Source: Agrilactobacillus fermenti (GTDB lineage: Bacteria > Bacillota > Bacilli > Lactobacillales > Lactobacillaceae). From it: DNA of 64,000 nucleotides. The notes beneath the pieces were generated by a model. The model was not told the origin of the DNA. It ran no database searches and saw only the letters and a program-made list of their open reading frames with translations. Shown piece after piece: positions 40,209 to 49,518 of this stretch. Numbering within the stretch: position 1 is the first letter of the stretch; every line of letters begins with the position of its first letter. The DNA lies in NCBI RefSeq assembly GCF_021030645.1, contig NZ_JACGCJ010000002.1:62001-126000 (forward strand). Direction: 5' to 3'. The position numbers and the translations under genes were made by a program.

Positions 40209-40469
40209 TTAAACGAAAAATAAAATAGCATAAACAAAAGCCGTCAAAAAGCCAATAATTAAAATAGCCCAATTCAAGCGCCATTTCAAGGTATACGACT
40301 TTTCTTCAGCATAAGCTCCTGTTAAGGCTAATTTTTCTTTCAAAGTTCGTTTTTGATAAGCTTTTTCAGCAGCTAAACGTTGGTCATCACTAGATCTAAA
40401 GTCTGGATCCGTTTTTCGGCGTTGTCGAATTGTTTTTCTTTCAGCAAATTTTTGTTTAAAAGCAGTCAT
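40209..40469 (-). CDS. Small membrane protein with charged N-terminal domain
   Basis: About 86 residues: a Lys/Arg-rich N-terminal half (KQKFAERKTIRQRRKTD) and one C-terminal hydrophobic segment (WAILIIGFLTAFVYAILFFV). The ATG at 40469 follows the nudix stop codon within five bases (TAA, two bases, AATG), indicating translational re-initiation. No recognised family; the neighbours are ADP-ribose hydrolase and mtnN. Confidence 0.72.
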   Translation of the reverse strand: MTAFKQKFAERKTIRQRRKTDPDFRSSDDQRLAAEKAYQKRTLKEKLALTGAYAEEKSYTLKWRLNWAILIIGFLTAFVYAILFFV

Positions 40470-40473
40470 TAAT

Positions 40474-41037
40474 TTAATCAAGTCGAACCGCACCCTTTAA
40501 TCGCAATATTTCCCAATAATATAAAGCCATGATTGTCTTGGCATCACAAATCAAGCCTGCCTGTTTTGCATCATTTGCTTCAGCAAACGTTAAGTGACTG
40601 ACATTTAAAAATTCATCGGGGTCTAAACTGCGTTTATGTGTGACCTTTTGTAGCTGATCGCTATAATATAGATGTAAAAATTCATCCGCAAATCCTGGTG
40701 TTGAATAGAAATCCGTTACATGCTGCAACTGGTCAGTATATAATCCAGTTTCTTCATTTAACTCTCGTAAGGCTACTTTATGGGGATCTTTTTCACCTAA
40801 ATCAATTTTACCTGCCGGTATCTCTAAGGTCTCTTTTTGCATTGGTGCGCGCCATTGCCGCACAAAAATCATCTTACCATCTTGGTCAATTGGCATAACT
40901 GCAACGGCACCATGATGATGAATAATTTCACGTTTTGCTGTTTTACCATTGGGCAAAAGCACATCTTCTAAATCTAAATTCAGAATAGCCCCACGATAAA
41001 TTGGCTGTGTTTTAATGACTTTTTCTTCGAAATTCAT
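40474..41037 (-). CDS. Nudix hydrolase, ADP-ribose pyrophosphatase type
   Basis: 187 residues. It belongs to the ADPRase group by the N-terminal KVIKTQPIYRGAILNLDLEDV and the PAGKIDLGEKDPHKVALRELNEETGL nudix region. Counting from the nudix glycine, the Glu-to-REL spacing is eight residues where the standard box has seven, although both functional ends (REL.EETG) are intact. Hydrolyses ADP-ribose or similar nucleoside diphosphates. ATG behind GGAGGT; first gene of the nudix - small membrane protein - mtnN - iscS - DUF1831 - mnmA string. Confidence 0.88.
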   Translation of the reverse strand: MNFEEKVIKTQPIYRGAILNLDLEDVLLPNGKTAKREIIHHHGAVAVMPIDQDGKMIFVRQWRAPMQKETLEIPAGKIDLGEKDPHKVALRELNEETGLYTDQLQHVTDFYSTPGFADEFLHLYYSDQLQKVTHKRSLDPDEFLNVSHLTFAEANDAKQAGLICDAKTIMALYYWEILRLKGAVRLD

Positions 41038-41061
41038 ACTTGACCTCCATTATCTTCTATC

Positions 41062-41090
41062 ATCTTACAAGTGTCCGCTGAATTTGTAAA
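41062..41090 (-). promoter_or_regulatory. Promoter for the nudix-mtnN-iscS-mnmA string
   Basis: TTTACA (-35), 17-base spacer, TAAGAT (-10) on the minus strand, 25 bases before the nudix ATG. Confidence 0.6.
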
Positions 41091-41139
41091 TGTAAGGTCC
41101 CAATATTTGCTTATTTCAAGCAAAGATCAGCACCTAGTT

Positions 41140-41155
41140 GGTGGAAAAATCCACC
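41140..41155. promoter_or_regulatory. Short inverted repeat upstream of xpaC
   Basis: Perfect 6-bp dyad GGTGGA/TCCACC with an AAAA loop, about 80 bases before xpaC and between the divergent nudix and xpaC promoters. It could be an operator; it lacks the T-run of a terminator. Confidence 0.35.
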
Positions 41156-41233
41156 TTTAGACTTATACTTTTGCGCTTAGTCCCTGTGTTAAAATGAAGC
41201 CATACAGAACAAGAGAGATGTAGGAGTGACAAT

Positions 41234-42001
41234 ATGAAAAAAATAAGAAACACTCTGATTGGTAGTGTCATTGTCTTATTGATCAGTGGTATCCTTATGC
41301 AAGTTAGGTATATGGGTTCTATCCCCTTTTTAGCGATGATGGTTGCAATGATCAGCTTTGCCGTTTTCATCATCAGTTTACCATTTTATATCATCCAGCG
41401 GCGGGCATTGCGGCACCAGAAAGTTGCAGATGATGCAACTTTACCCACAGGTAAATTATCACATCGTTTAATGGAACACTATAAGCAAGCTGGTTTAAGT
41501 GACAGCGACATTGTCTTCTTTCGGCAAACAATGGCTGAGGCTGAAAAAACCATCCGTCACTTAGACAAAGCTATTAATGATACGCCAAAGTTAAAAACAA
41601 TCGATTTGAACTTGGATATTATCAAAGTTTCCAAATCAATGTTTGCGGCAATCGTTAAAGAACCTCAGCGTATGGCTGAAGCCAGTGACTTCTTATATAA
41701 GCACTTGCCTACGATTACAAAATTAAGCGACAAATATATCGAAATTTCTCATCACGAGATCAAAACTACCGATACTTGGGAAGTGCTGGCAAAAAGCTTA
41801 GATGTAATCAAAAATCTAGGTAACCAAATCCGTAAAGATTACACTACCTTTGTCGCAGATGATTTGGATGACATGGACGACGAAATGTCCGTTGCTAAGG
41901 ATAGTCTATCTGATCTACAAAAAGACGCAGATAAGATGGACGCAGCAATGCAAAAGATCAATGAGACCTATCAACGCGATAAGGAGCAACAACATGGCTG
42001 A
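41234..42001 (+). CDS. xpaC: XpaC-like protein (5-bromo-4-chloroindolyl phosphate hydrolysis family)
   Basis: 255 residues. Two N-terminal hydrophobic segments (about 7-25 and 31-53) anchor a helical cytoplasmic domain, with [23 protein letters not shown] in its middle and a coiled-coil tail. The family is annotated after a phosphatase-colour phenotype in Bacillus but its real activity is unknown. Its last 8 bases overlap telA, the usual partner, so the two act together, probably in envelope stress. ATG behind AGGAG. Confidence 0.85.
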   Translation: MKKIRNTLIGSVIVLLISGILMQVRYMGSIPFLAMMVAMISFAVFIISLPFYIIQRRALRHQKVADDATLPTGKLSHRLMEHYKQAGLSDSDIVFFRQTMAEAEKTIRHLDKAINDTPKLKTIDLNLDIIKVSKSMFAAIVKEPQRMAEASDFLYKHLPTITKLSDKYIEISHHEIKTTDTWEVLAKSLDVIKNLGNQIRKDYTTFVADDLDDMDDEMSVAKDSLSDLQKDADKMDAAMQKINETYQRDKEQQHG

Positions 42002-43199
42002 AAATCAGAATAAACAAGCAACCACAGATGATTTAATGAACGATTTATTGGCGGATCCTTTCACAAAACAAACGCCTCAAGTAAACCCAAAGCAACAAGC
42101 AGCACCTAACTCAAGTATTTTAGAAAAGCTGCCGCCTGAAGATCAGCAGAAGGCTCAGGAACTTGCAAAATCGATCGACACAACTAATACAACCAGTGTT
42201 ATTAATTATGGTGCTCAGGCCCAAAAGCAGTTAGGTGAGTTTTCACAAAATATCTTAACTAAAGTTCAATCACAAGATACAGGTGAAATTGGCGATGCTT
42301 TGACCGACTTGATGTATCGCTTAAATGAAGCAAATCCAGATGAACTGCGAGCAGAAGACCGCAATGTATTTAAAAAACTTTTTGGCAAAGTCAAACGTTC
42401 AATTTTTGAAATTCAAAATAAATACCAAAAAATTGGTGCTCAAATTGATGGAATTGCCGCTAAATTAAATAATGAAAAAAATAGTTTATTAACTGATAAC
42501 GTCACTATGGAAGAATTGTATCAACAAAACAAAACCTACTTCCAAGCCTTGAATATTTATATTGCCGCTGGACAAGTTAAAATTAAAGAATTGGATCAAC
42601 AACTGATTCCAGAAGCCGAGCAAAAGGCCAAAACGACCCAAGATCAAATGGATGTCCAAACAGTACAAGATTTGCAACAGTTCAAAAATCGTCTGGAAAA
42701 ACGGACGTATGACCTGGAATTAGCACGACAAGTTACTTTACAGCAAGCACCCCAAATTCGACTGATTCAAAATACAAATCAAGCCTTGGCAGAAAAAATT
42801 CAAGCATCCATTAATACAGCTATTCCGCTTTGGAAAAATCAAGTAGCCATTGCATTAACTTTATTACGGCAAAAAGATGCCGTTACAGCGCAGCGGCAGG
42901 TTTCCGAAACAACAAATGATTTATTGAAGAAAAATAGCGAAATGCTGAAGATGTCTTCAATTGAAACAGCCAAAGAAAATGAACGTGGTGTAATTGATAT
43001 TGAAACCTTACAAAAAACCCAAAATGATTTAGTCGAAACTTTACAAGAAACATTAAAAATTCAAAAAGAAGGTCGCGAAAAACGGCAAAATGCTGAACTC
43101 GAATTAAACCGTATGGAAGATAATCTACATGATCAACTCTTACAAATCACGACCAATCAAAAATCGAATCCAACTGGACCCAAAGATGTCACCGGCTAA
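41994..43199 (+). CDS. telA: TelA-like toxic anion resistance protein
   Basis: 401 residues, strongly alpha-helical and Gln/Lys-rich: coiled coils span most of residues 110-390 (for example [20 protein letters not shown]). The family is named for tellurite resistance and is also associated with tolerance to cell-wall-active compounds; the mechanism is unknown. ATG at 41994 overlaps the xpaC stop behind AAGGAG; the frame's earlier ATG at 41850 lies inside xpaC and is rejected. Followed by a strong terminator. Confidence 0.9.
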   Translation: MAENQNKQATTDDLMNDLLADPFTKQTPQVNPKQQAAPNSSILEKLPPEDQQKAQELAKSIDTTNTTSVINYGAQAQKQLGEFSQNILTKVQSQDTGEIGDALTDLMYRLNEANPDELRAEDRNVFKKLFGKVKRSIFEIQNKYQKIGAQIDGIAAKLNNEKNSLLTDNVTMEELYQQNKTYFQALNIYIAAGQVKIKELDQQLIPEAEQKAKTTQDQMDVQTVQDLQQFKNRLEKRTYDLELARQVTLQQAPQIRLIQNTNQALAEKIQASINTAIPLWKNQVAIALTLLRQKDAVTAQRQVSETTNDLLKKNSEMLKMSSIETAKENERGVIDIETLQKTQNDLVETLQETLKIQKEGREKRQNAELELNRMEDNLHDQLLQITTNQKSNPTGPKDVTG

Positions 43200-43222
43200 T
43201 GATTGCCTGGTTATTACATTAA

Positions 43223-43264
43223 AGAGGGCCAGGAACAAAATTGATATTTTGTTCCTGGCCCTCT
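43223..43264 (+). terminator. Long perfect terminator hairpin after telA
   Basis: 18-bp perfect stem (AGAGGGCCAGGAACAAAA and its complement) with a 6-base loop, 24 bases after telA. Only a short T-rich run follows (ATTTGTCT), so part of its role may be RNA stabilisation. Its 3' arm overlaps the start of the first copy of a direct repeat. Confidence 0.8.
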
Positions 43265-43312
43265 ATTTGTCTGCTAACAATTTCATGTTAAACGTGTTTC
43301 AAAAGGCAATGC
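43260..43312. repeat. 53-bp direct repeat, copy 1
   Basis: 53 bases starting CCTCTATTTGTCTGCTAACA and ending AAAAGGCAATGC recur at 43406-43458 with one mismatch (C at 43284, T in copy 2). The copies are 146 bases apart, in a 312-bp non-coding gap between telA and the MFS gene. Confidence 0.9.
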
Positions 43313-43378
43313 CCTCACCCAACGACGAATGACTCAAATGGAAAGTCCACCATTTTTCGTAATTCTTGTTGGTGCTCA

Positions 43379-43396
43379 GGCGCTGGGCGCCTTTTG
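43379..43396 (+). terminator. Short GC hairpin with T-run inside the repeat gap
   Basis: GGCGC-TGG-GCGCC followed by TTTTG, a compact terminator-like hairpin 10 bases before repeat copy 2. Could be a duplicated or second terminator for telA. Confidence 0.5.
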
Positions 43397-43405
43397 TCTC
43401 ACTCT

Positions 43406-43458
43406 CCTCTATTTGTCTGCTAACAATTTTATGTTAAACGTGTTTCAAAAGGCAATGC
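43406..43458. repeat. 53-bp direct repeat, copy 2
   Basis: Second copy of the repeat described at 43260; 52 of 53 bases identical. It is followed within 53 bases by the stop of the MFS gene on the other strand. Confidence 0.9.
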
Positions 43459-43510
43459 TCTTGATCACACGTTGCTTTTGATAATTTTAACTAATCTAAC
43501 TCAAAGTAAC

Positions 43511-44956
43511 CTATTTCGTTAGGTTTCGGCTACTTTGGCGCCAGCGATTAATCGTCACAATGGCTGTAAGCAAACAGATCACTGAGGAAATAATAAAGAC
43601 CATGTGCATGCCATAAATAAAAATATCAGGTCGATGAGTCAAATAAGTGGTAACATGATGTCCCGCTTTATGGCTCATTGCTGCAAATAAAATTGTTGTG
43701 GACAAAGAGATTCCAATAATCATACCCATATTTCTTGCTAATGCATTCAAGCCACCAGCGATCCCCAGATCCTGAGTCTCAACTGTACTCATCACGATGG
43801 TATTGTTTGGTGCTTGGAAGATCCCATTACCTAGACCAACAACCCCGATCATGGCCATAAAGAACCACAGGGGTGATGTTAACTGCGTCATCGCATAGCC
43901 AATTTGACTAATTAAAATGGCAATCAACCCAATCACCGTCAATAAATAAGGCCCAATTTTATCTGAAATACTACCAGCCAACGGTGCAATCACAACTTGA
44001 ACAATCGGAAAGATCATCAAAATATAGCCAGCGTAATTAGGTTCTAGTCCGCGAGCATTTTCTAGATAAAAAGGCCCAATAACATTGAAGAAGAAATTGA
44101 CAATAAAAATCAACATTGCTGTCAATAAACTAATGGTGAAATTTTTGTTTTTAAAAATATGGAATGGTAACAATGGCTGTTCTGTATGCCGTTCGACGTG
44201 GATAAATCGCCACAGGCCAATTAACGAAAATACCCATAATGCAATAATGATCCAATTGCTAAAACCGATTTCTTGACCTAAAAAGACACCCAGGAAAAAC
44301 AAAACAATTGTTAGTCCAAATGTAAAAGAACCGGGGACATCAATTTTAACTTTATTGAAAAATCGGTCTTTAGGTAGCATGAAATGTCCCATGATCATCG
44401 TTAGAATACCAACAGGTACATTGATCCAAAAAATATAACCCCAAGGTAAATGCGCCAAGATAACGCCACCAATACCTGGACCAGCAATACTACCTAAAGA
44501 AACAAATGAGCCAATCAGTCCCAAAGCTTTACCTCGCTCGTTCATGGGAAAAATCTCTGTAATAATACCATTGTTAGTACTCATCGTCATACTGGCACCG
44601 GTTGCTTGCACTACTCGAGCAAAAAGTAAGAACCATAAACTATGGTTAAATCCGGCTAATAGGGAACCCAAAATAAATAAAGATGTGCCCCAGCGAAAAA
44701 CTTTGATCTTGCCAAAACTGTCGCCAATTTTGCCAAAAAGCAATAGCAGCGCACAGATAATAATTAAATATATCGAAACGACCCACTCTACTTGGTTTAG
44801 TGGGACTCGCAGATCGCGACTCATGACTGGTAGCGCAATGTTGACAATACTGCCATCTAAAGTTGACATAAAAGTAAACATCCCCACTGCAGTCAGAATC
44901 CACCAGCGATGTTTTTGGACGTCACTATCGTCCACGTAACTTTTTACAGGATCCAT
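43511..44956 (-). CDS. MFS drug efflux transporter, DHA2 (QacA/EmrB) type
   Basis: 481 residues with about 14 predicted transmembrane segments. The motif-A loop reads LLLFGKIGDSFGKIKVF, motif D1 is TLDGSIVNIALPVM near the first helix, and motif C follows in helix 5 (GPGIGGVI). This is the DHA2 proton-antiporter architecture for cationic or amphiphilic drugs; substrate unknown. ATG behind GGAGG. Monocistronic; I see no clear terminator downstream other than the repeat gap. Confidence 0.9.
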   Translation of the reverse strand: MDPVKSYVDDSDVQKHRWWILTAVGMFTFMSTLDGSIVNIALPVMSRDLRVPLNQVEWVVSIYLIIICALLLLFGKIGDSFGKIKVFRWGTSLFILGSLLAGFNHSLWFLLFARVVQATGASMTMSTNNGIITEIFPMNERGKALGLIGSFVSLGSIAGPGIGGVILAHLPWGYIFWINVPVGILTMIMGHFMLPKDRFFNKVKIDVPGSFTFGLTIVLFFLGVFLGQEIGFSNWIIIALWVFSLIGLWRFIHVERHTEQPLLPFHIFKNKNFTISLLTAMLIFIVNFFFNVIGPFYLENARGLEPNYAGYILMIFPIVQVVIAPLAGSISDKIGPYLLTVIGLIAILISQIGYAMTQLTSPLWFFMAMIGVVGLGNGIFQAPNNTIVMSTVETQDLGIAGGLNALARNMGMIIGISLSTTILFAAMSHKAGHHVTTYLTHRPDIFIYGMHMVFIISSVICLLTAIVTINRWRQSSRNLTK

Positions 44957-45030
44957 CGAACTGCCTCCGTTTATAAATTCGCAACCTTGACATTATAGCC
45001 GAAATTTACCTCAAAATAAAACAATTGAAA

Positions 45031-45096
45031 CAAAAAATAAAAAATAAAGTTGTAACGAATAATCAATTGAAAATTCGCAACAACTTTATTTTTTCA
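45031..45096. terminator. Terminator after the cold-shock gene (bidirectional)
   Basis: Stem of about 19 bp, AAAATAAAGTTGT.ACGAAT paired with ATTCG.AACAACTTTATTTT, with one bulge and T-runs on both strands. Confidence 0.88.
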
Positions 45097-45106
45097 TCAT
45101 ACCATT

Positions 45107-45319
45107 TTAACCTTCATCTGACTTAACTAAGGAAACATTAGCAGCTTGAGGGCCTTTTGAACCTTGTACAACCACAAAATTTACTTTGTCGCCGGGATCG
45201 AGTGTTTTAAAACCAGGTTCAATAATTGCAGCAAAGTGAACAAAAATATCACCTTCGTCTTGAGTCTCAATAAACCCAAAGCCTTTTTCTTTATTAAAAG
45301 TTTTAACCGTTCCTATCAT
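45107..45319 (-). CDS. csp: Cold-shock domain protein
   Basis: 70-residue OB-fold RNA chaperone. RNP1 (KGFGFIE) and RNP2 (DIFVHF) are intact, and the C-terminal [10 protein letters not shown] is standard. At the usual KWFN position it reads KTFN, so the first aromatic nucleic-acid-stacking tryptophan is replaced by Thr8-like residue. Directly downstream of dapF (10 bases), possibly co-transcribed. Confidence 0.93.
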   Translation of the reverse strand: MIGTVKTFNKEKGFGFIETQDEGDIFVHFAAIIEPGFKTLDPGDKVNFVVVQGSKGPQAANVSLVKSDEG

Positions 45320-45328
45320 CTAAACGCC

Positions 45329-46312
45329 TCACTTTGTAACTTTTTGAATAAACTGAAGATACTGTTTTTGCTCCGATGTTTTTTGAATCTTAATATCAGT
45401 AAAATCTTGCATTAATGCCGCCTTTAGATCAAGCGTAATATAGTCTTGGAACGTGGCATTTCCAATCAAATCAATCCAATAATGGTTGCCATCTTCATGA
45501 GGCACTGTTTTGACCATCCCACCAGGATTATAAACACTCAACGTATCATTAAAATTAGCATATTCTGGATGTAAGTAAGCTGTTAGCAAGCTAGAGGCTG
45601 ACATTGCTGTGCCACAAGCGTTGGTAAAACCAACCCCACGTTCATAAGTACGAACAAAAATTTCGTCCTTTGCACGTAAATTAACGAAACTAACATTGAC
45701 CCCTTCCGGGAAGTAAGGGTTCTCACCATTTAAATAAGCCGCAATACGTTCTAATTCTGGGCCTTGCAAAGTTACCTCATCCACAAAACTGATCAAATGC
45801 GGGTTGGGCACGGCAATCGCAGTAAATTTTAACGTATCTGATAATTCAGGCAACACCTCATCAATAACCTGCTCTTTAGCCTTAAAATGCATTTTTAAAT
45901 CTTGCGCTGCAAAACTAACTGGTGAAATTTCAACTTTGAAAGCTGAAACACCAGTAAATAAATCTTGTGCTTTTTGAACATGAAGATTTTGATACATGGT
46001 TTCGACTTCGAAATTTTCAGCATGATTCTTTTGTGCTAGGTAACGTGCTACAGTCCGTAACCCATTACCACACATGCTAGCTTCAGAACCATCCGCATTA
46101 ATCACCCGCATCCGTCCAACAGCGTCATTCTTTTGACTATCGCCAACCAATAATAATCCGTCTGCTCCACCGAGCAAGCCATTCTCATGATCCGTTAATT
46201 TTTGCGTTAAGGTTACAATCTCTGATTCTGTCAATTGATGTGGTAATTTTGTTGTATCTAAAAGAAAAAATGTATTTCCAGAACCGTGAACCTTGATTAA
46301 TTGAATGTCCAT
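45329..46312 (-). CDS. dapF: Diaminopimelate epimerase
   Basis: 327-residue cofactor-free epimerase turning LL- into meso-diaminopimelate for lysine and peptidoglycan synthesis. The two catalytic cysteines are in ASMCGNGLR (Cys81) and FTNACGTAMS (Cys233). It is longer than the E. coli enzyme, mostly through an extended C-terminus. Its presence suggests a meso-DAP cell wall or lysine synthesis. It is separated from the other dap genes, which are not in this window. ATG behind AGGAA. Confidence 0.94.
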   Translation of the reverse strand: MDIQLIKVHGSGNTFFLLDTTKLPHQLTESEIVTLTQKLTDHENGLLGGADGLLLVGDSQKNDAVGRMRVINADGSEASMCGNGLRTVARYLAQKNHAENFEVETMYQNLHVQKAQDLFTGVSAFKVEISPVSFAAQDLKMHFKAKEQVIDEVLPELSDTLKFTAIAVPNPHLISFVDEVTLQGPELERIAAYLNGENPYFPEGVNVSFVNLRAKDEIFVRTYERGVGFTNACGTAMSASSLLTAYLHPEYANFNDTLSVYNPGGMVKTVPHEDGNHYWIDLIGNATFQDYITLDLKAALMQDFTDIKIQKTSEQKQYLQFIQKVTK

Positions 46313-46414
46313 TTTCGCACTTCCTAAAAGTAGGTTTAGAATAGTTTATCATAGATTTTTAATTAAATAAATCAAGCTAACTGAAAATAAACTACTATTC
46401 TTAAAAATGGCCAT

Positions 46415-46453
46415 AAAAAAATCGGTCACAGAGGCTATTGGACCGATTTTTTC
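46415..46453 (-). terminator. Rho-independent terminator after ileS
   Basis: 12-bp stem AAAAATCGGTC/GACCGATTTTT with a 13-base loop, T-runs on both strands, 50 bases after the ileS stop. Confidence 0.92.
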
Positions 46454-46504
46454 ACAATATAATATACTTAACCTTTGACCTTTAAGGCTATCACACATTG
46501 AAGT

Positions 46505-49291
46505 CTATGGTTCTAAACCTGCTTTGACCGCATCTGCAAAATGCTCATGCAATATTTTAGCACAGCGCGCACAAATATTTGGTAACTGTGGATCTTGACC
46601 AACATCCTCACGCGTCATCCGGCAGCGCTGACAAACTTCACCAGGCGCATGTTCAACTTTAATGGCAACATCTTCGAAGTCCATAGCGTCTGCAGGTGCT
46701 TCTGATTTTGAGCCAGCTACCGTTAATTTGGAAACAATCAGCATCTGTTTCACATCATTATCGATCGTAGTTAACAAATCTTTAACTGGTGTTGTTGGAT
46801 AAACTGTCACATATGCTTCAAGCGACTTACCAATCACCTTATTATCTCTAGCAACTTCTAGAGCCTTTAAAACATTATCTCTAAAGGTCATAAAATTAGA
46901 CCATTCTGATAATAAAGCATCTTGATCTGCAAATATTTCTGGTTCTGGCATTTCAGCCAATTGAACAAATGCCTCAGGTTCCTTTAAGAAGCTCCAGATT
47001 TCTTCAGTTGTATGTGGGATGATTGGTGTCAGTAATTTGGTCAAAGCAACAACCACATCATACATTACTGTTTGCATGCGCCGACGTTTGATATCATCAG
47101 CAGCTTCGATATAAACAACGTCTTTGGCAAAGTCTAAGTAAAACGAAGATAGATCATTCGTCAAGAAGTTAGAAATCGTCTTAAAGACAGTTGCAAAATC
47201 ATATTGATCATAAGCATCTAAGCAAGTTTTGATCACTTGATTCAAGCGGACCATCATATAACGATCTACCGAACTTAAGTCGGCATAAGCTACTCGATCA
47301 GTTTTGGGCTCATAATCACTCGTATTAGCTAGCATGAAACGAATTGTATTTCTGATTTTACGATAGCTTTCAGATGTTTGCCGGAAAATATCCATGGAAA
47401 CAGCGACATCTGAGTTAGTGTCAACAGATGAAACCCACAAACGAACAATGTCTGCACCCATCTGTTTGATGACGTCATTGGGTGAAATCACATTACCTAA
47501 TGACTTACTCATCTTGCGGCCCTTATCATCCAAGGTAAACCCTTGCGAAAGGATCTGCCGATAAGGCGCTTGGCCAGTAACAGCTACTGAAGTGATCAAA
47601 CTTGAATTAAACCAACCACGATACTGATCAGAACCCTCTAAATACAAATCAGCCGGAAAACTTAATTCAGGTCGTTGTTTCAAGACAGCTTGATGAGAAG
47701 AACCTGAATCAAACCAAACGTCCATGATATCATTTTCTTTGGTGAACTTACCATTGGGACTACCTGGATAAGTAAAGCCCTCAGGCAATAATTCCTTTGC
47801 TTCTCGTTGGAACCAAATATTTGAACCATACTTGGCAAATAAATCAGCTACATGATTGATCGTTTCGTCAGTAATAATTGCATCACCATTTTCAGCGTAG
47901 AAAATTGGCAGCGGTACGCCCCAAGCTCTTTGCCGGGAAATGACCCAATCTCCACGATCTTTGATCATGTTATAAAGTCGTGTTTTACCCCAATAAGGCT
48001 TATAAGACACACCTTCAACAGCCTTCAATAAATTGTCTCTAAAGGCCGCTACAGAAGCAAACCATTGCGTCGTAGCTCGGAAAATAACTGGTTTTTTAGT
48101 CCGCCAGTCATGCGGATAACTATGGGTAAAGAAGCTGAGTTTTAATAATGCCCCTTTTTCATCTAATAATTTAGTGATTTCTTTATTAGCATCATCGTAA
48201 AACATACCTTCAAAACCAGGAGCTTCTTTAGTAAAGCGCCCTTGTTCATCGACTGGTGATAGGGGTGGCAAATGATATTTTTGACCAACGAAGAAGTCAT
48301 CAGTCCCATGACCTGGAGCGGTATGCACTAATCCAGTACCTTCATCAAGAGTGACGTGATTCCCAAGAATCAACAATGAAGTTCGATCATAAAAGGGATG
48401 TTGTGCCGTCATATACTCTAATTCAGTACCTTTGAACGTTTGTAATACTTGTGTATGCGTCCAACCTAATGCTTCTTTGACGCGTTCAAGCAATGATTCG
48501 GCAATGACATATTTTTTCCCATCAGCTTCAACTTGAATATAGTTAAACTTAGGATTTGCTGCAATAGCCAAGTTAGCAGGCATTGTCCAAGGCGTTGTTG
48601 TCCAAATAATAAAGGCCGTATCTGTATCCAACAAGTCTTTACCATCTACAACTTTAAAAGCAACATAAATAGATGGTGACTTCACGTCTTTATATTCAAT
48701 TTCAGCTTCCGCTAAAGTTGATTCAGAAGAAGGCGACCAATAAACCGGTTTTTTACCCTTATAAATATAACCCTTGTCAGCCATCTTACCAAAAACGCGA
48801 ATTTGTTCGGCCTCATATTCATGCTGCAATGTAATATAAGGATGATTCCAATCGCCAGCAACCCCTAAACGCTTAAAGTCGGATCGTTGTTTGTCAATCT
48901 GACTCATCGCATATTGGCGACAAAGTTCGCGGTATTCAGCCATAGACATAGATTTGCGATCCACGCCCTGTTTGGTTAATTCTTGCTCAATTGGTAAACC
49001 ATGGGTATCCCAGCCAGGTACATAAGGTGCCCGAAAACCGTGCATGGATTTATAACGGACAATAATATCCTTGCTGATCTTATTCAGCGCATGCCCCATG
49101 TGAATATTACCATTGGCAAATGGCGGGCCATCATGAAGTATAAAAGTTGGTTTCCCCTCATTCAACTTTTGACGTTGTTCATAAACTTCGTTTTCATACC
49201 AGGCCTTTTGCCGTTCAGGTTCCTTGTTGGGGAGATTTCCCCGCATTGGAAACTTGGTTTTGCCTAAATTTAACGTATCCTTAACTCGCAT
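46505..49291 (-). CDS. ileS: Isoleucyl-tRNA synthetase
   Basis: 928-residue class I synthetase. The HIGH motif reads HMGH (64-67) in [14 protein letters not shown], and KMSKS lies in [13 protein letters not shown]. The editing domain is present, and the C-terminal zinc finger has Cys887, Cys890, Cys907 and Cys910. The frame is open 24 codons upstream through the T-box, but the ATG at 49291 ([14 protein letters not shown]) with GGAGG is the family start. Controlled by the T-box directly upstream; the last gene of the dcw-divIVA-ileS region. Confidence 0.97.
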   Translation of the reverse strand: MRVKDTLNLGKTKFPMRGNLPNKEPERQKAWYENEVYEQRQKLNEGKPTFILHDGPPFANGNIHMGHALNKISKDIIVRYKSMHGFRAPYVPGWDTHGLPIEQELTKQGVDRKSMSMAEYRELCRQYAMSQIDKQRSDFKRLGVAGDWNHPYITLQHEYEAEQIRVFGKMADKGYIYKGKKPVYWSPSSESTLAEAEIEYKDVKSPSIYVAFKVVDGKDLLDTDTAFIIWTTTPWTMPANLAIAANPKFNYIQVEADGKKYVIAESLLERVKEALGWTHTQVLQTFKGTELEYMTAQHPFYDRTSLLILGNHVTLDEGTGLVHTAPGHGTDDFFVGQKYHLPPLSPVDEQGRFTKEAPGFEGMFYDDANKEITKLLDEKGALLKLSFFTHSYPHDWRTKKPVIFRATTQWFASVAAFRDNLLKAVEGVSYKPYWGKTRLYNMIKDRGDWVISRQRAWGVPLPIFYAENGDAIITDETINHVADLFAKYGSNIWFQREAKELLPEGFTYPGSPNGKFTKENDIMDVWFDSGSSHQAVLKQRPELSFPADLYLEGSDQYRGWFNSSLITSVAVTGQAPYRQILSQGFTLDDKGRKMSKSLGNVISPNDVIKQMGADIVRLWVSSVDTNSDVAVSMDIFRQTSESYRKIRNTIRFMLANTSDYEPKTDRVAYADLSSVDRYMMVRLNQVIKTCLDAYDQYDFATVFKTISNFLTNDLSSFYLDFAKDVVYIEAADDIKRRRMQTVMYDVVVALTKLLTPIIPHTTEEIWSFLKEPEAFVQLAEMPEPEIFADQDALLSEWSNFMTFRDNVLKALEVARDNKVIGKSLEAYVTVYPTTPVKDLLTTIDNDVKQMLIVSKLTVAGSKSEAPADAMDFEDVAIKVEHAPGEVCQRCRMTREDVGQDPQLPNICARCAKILHEHFADAVKAGLEP

Positions 49292-49317
49292 AAACTGCCT
49301 CCTCAAAATTTGGTAAT

Positions 49318-49506
49318 AAAAAAAGACCTTGTCATTTATAGGACGAGATCTTCGCGGTACCACCTAAATTCAGGAATAAAATTCCCCTTTAGCATGGTAT
49401 AACGCCCATGAATCGTTTGATCTTACAAAAATTCAGACCAAAGACGAGAACGACTGATATAATATTGCCAGTGACTTCTCGGCCTTTCACCATTTACCGA
49501 GTCGCT
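49318..49506 (-). ncRNA. T-box riboswitch of ileS
   Basis: The minus strand contains the T-box sequence AGGTGGTACCGCG (49353-49365) followed by a terminator stem (AGATCTCGTC / GACAAGGTCT) and seven T. Upstream, a stem I arrangement closes with AGCGACT/AGTCGTT, and the specifier region near 49456-49463 reads ATATC (Ile codon ATC, possibly ATT). Uncharged tRNA-Ile should stabilise the antiterminator and let ileS be transcribed. The element starts directly after the divIVA stop. Confidence 0.93.
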
Positions 49507-49518
49507 GTTAAGTATGTG

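Noticed and set aside
41850-41993. Earlier ATG for telA inside xpaC
   Set aside because: The ATG at 41994 has AAGGAG and starts the conserved protein; the earlier stretch is xpaC in another frame.
43200-43510. Direct repeats read as a CRISPR array or transposon ends
   Set aside because: Only two copies, no regular spacers, no transposase nearby and no inverted ends or target duplication seen.
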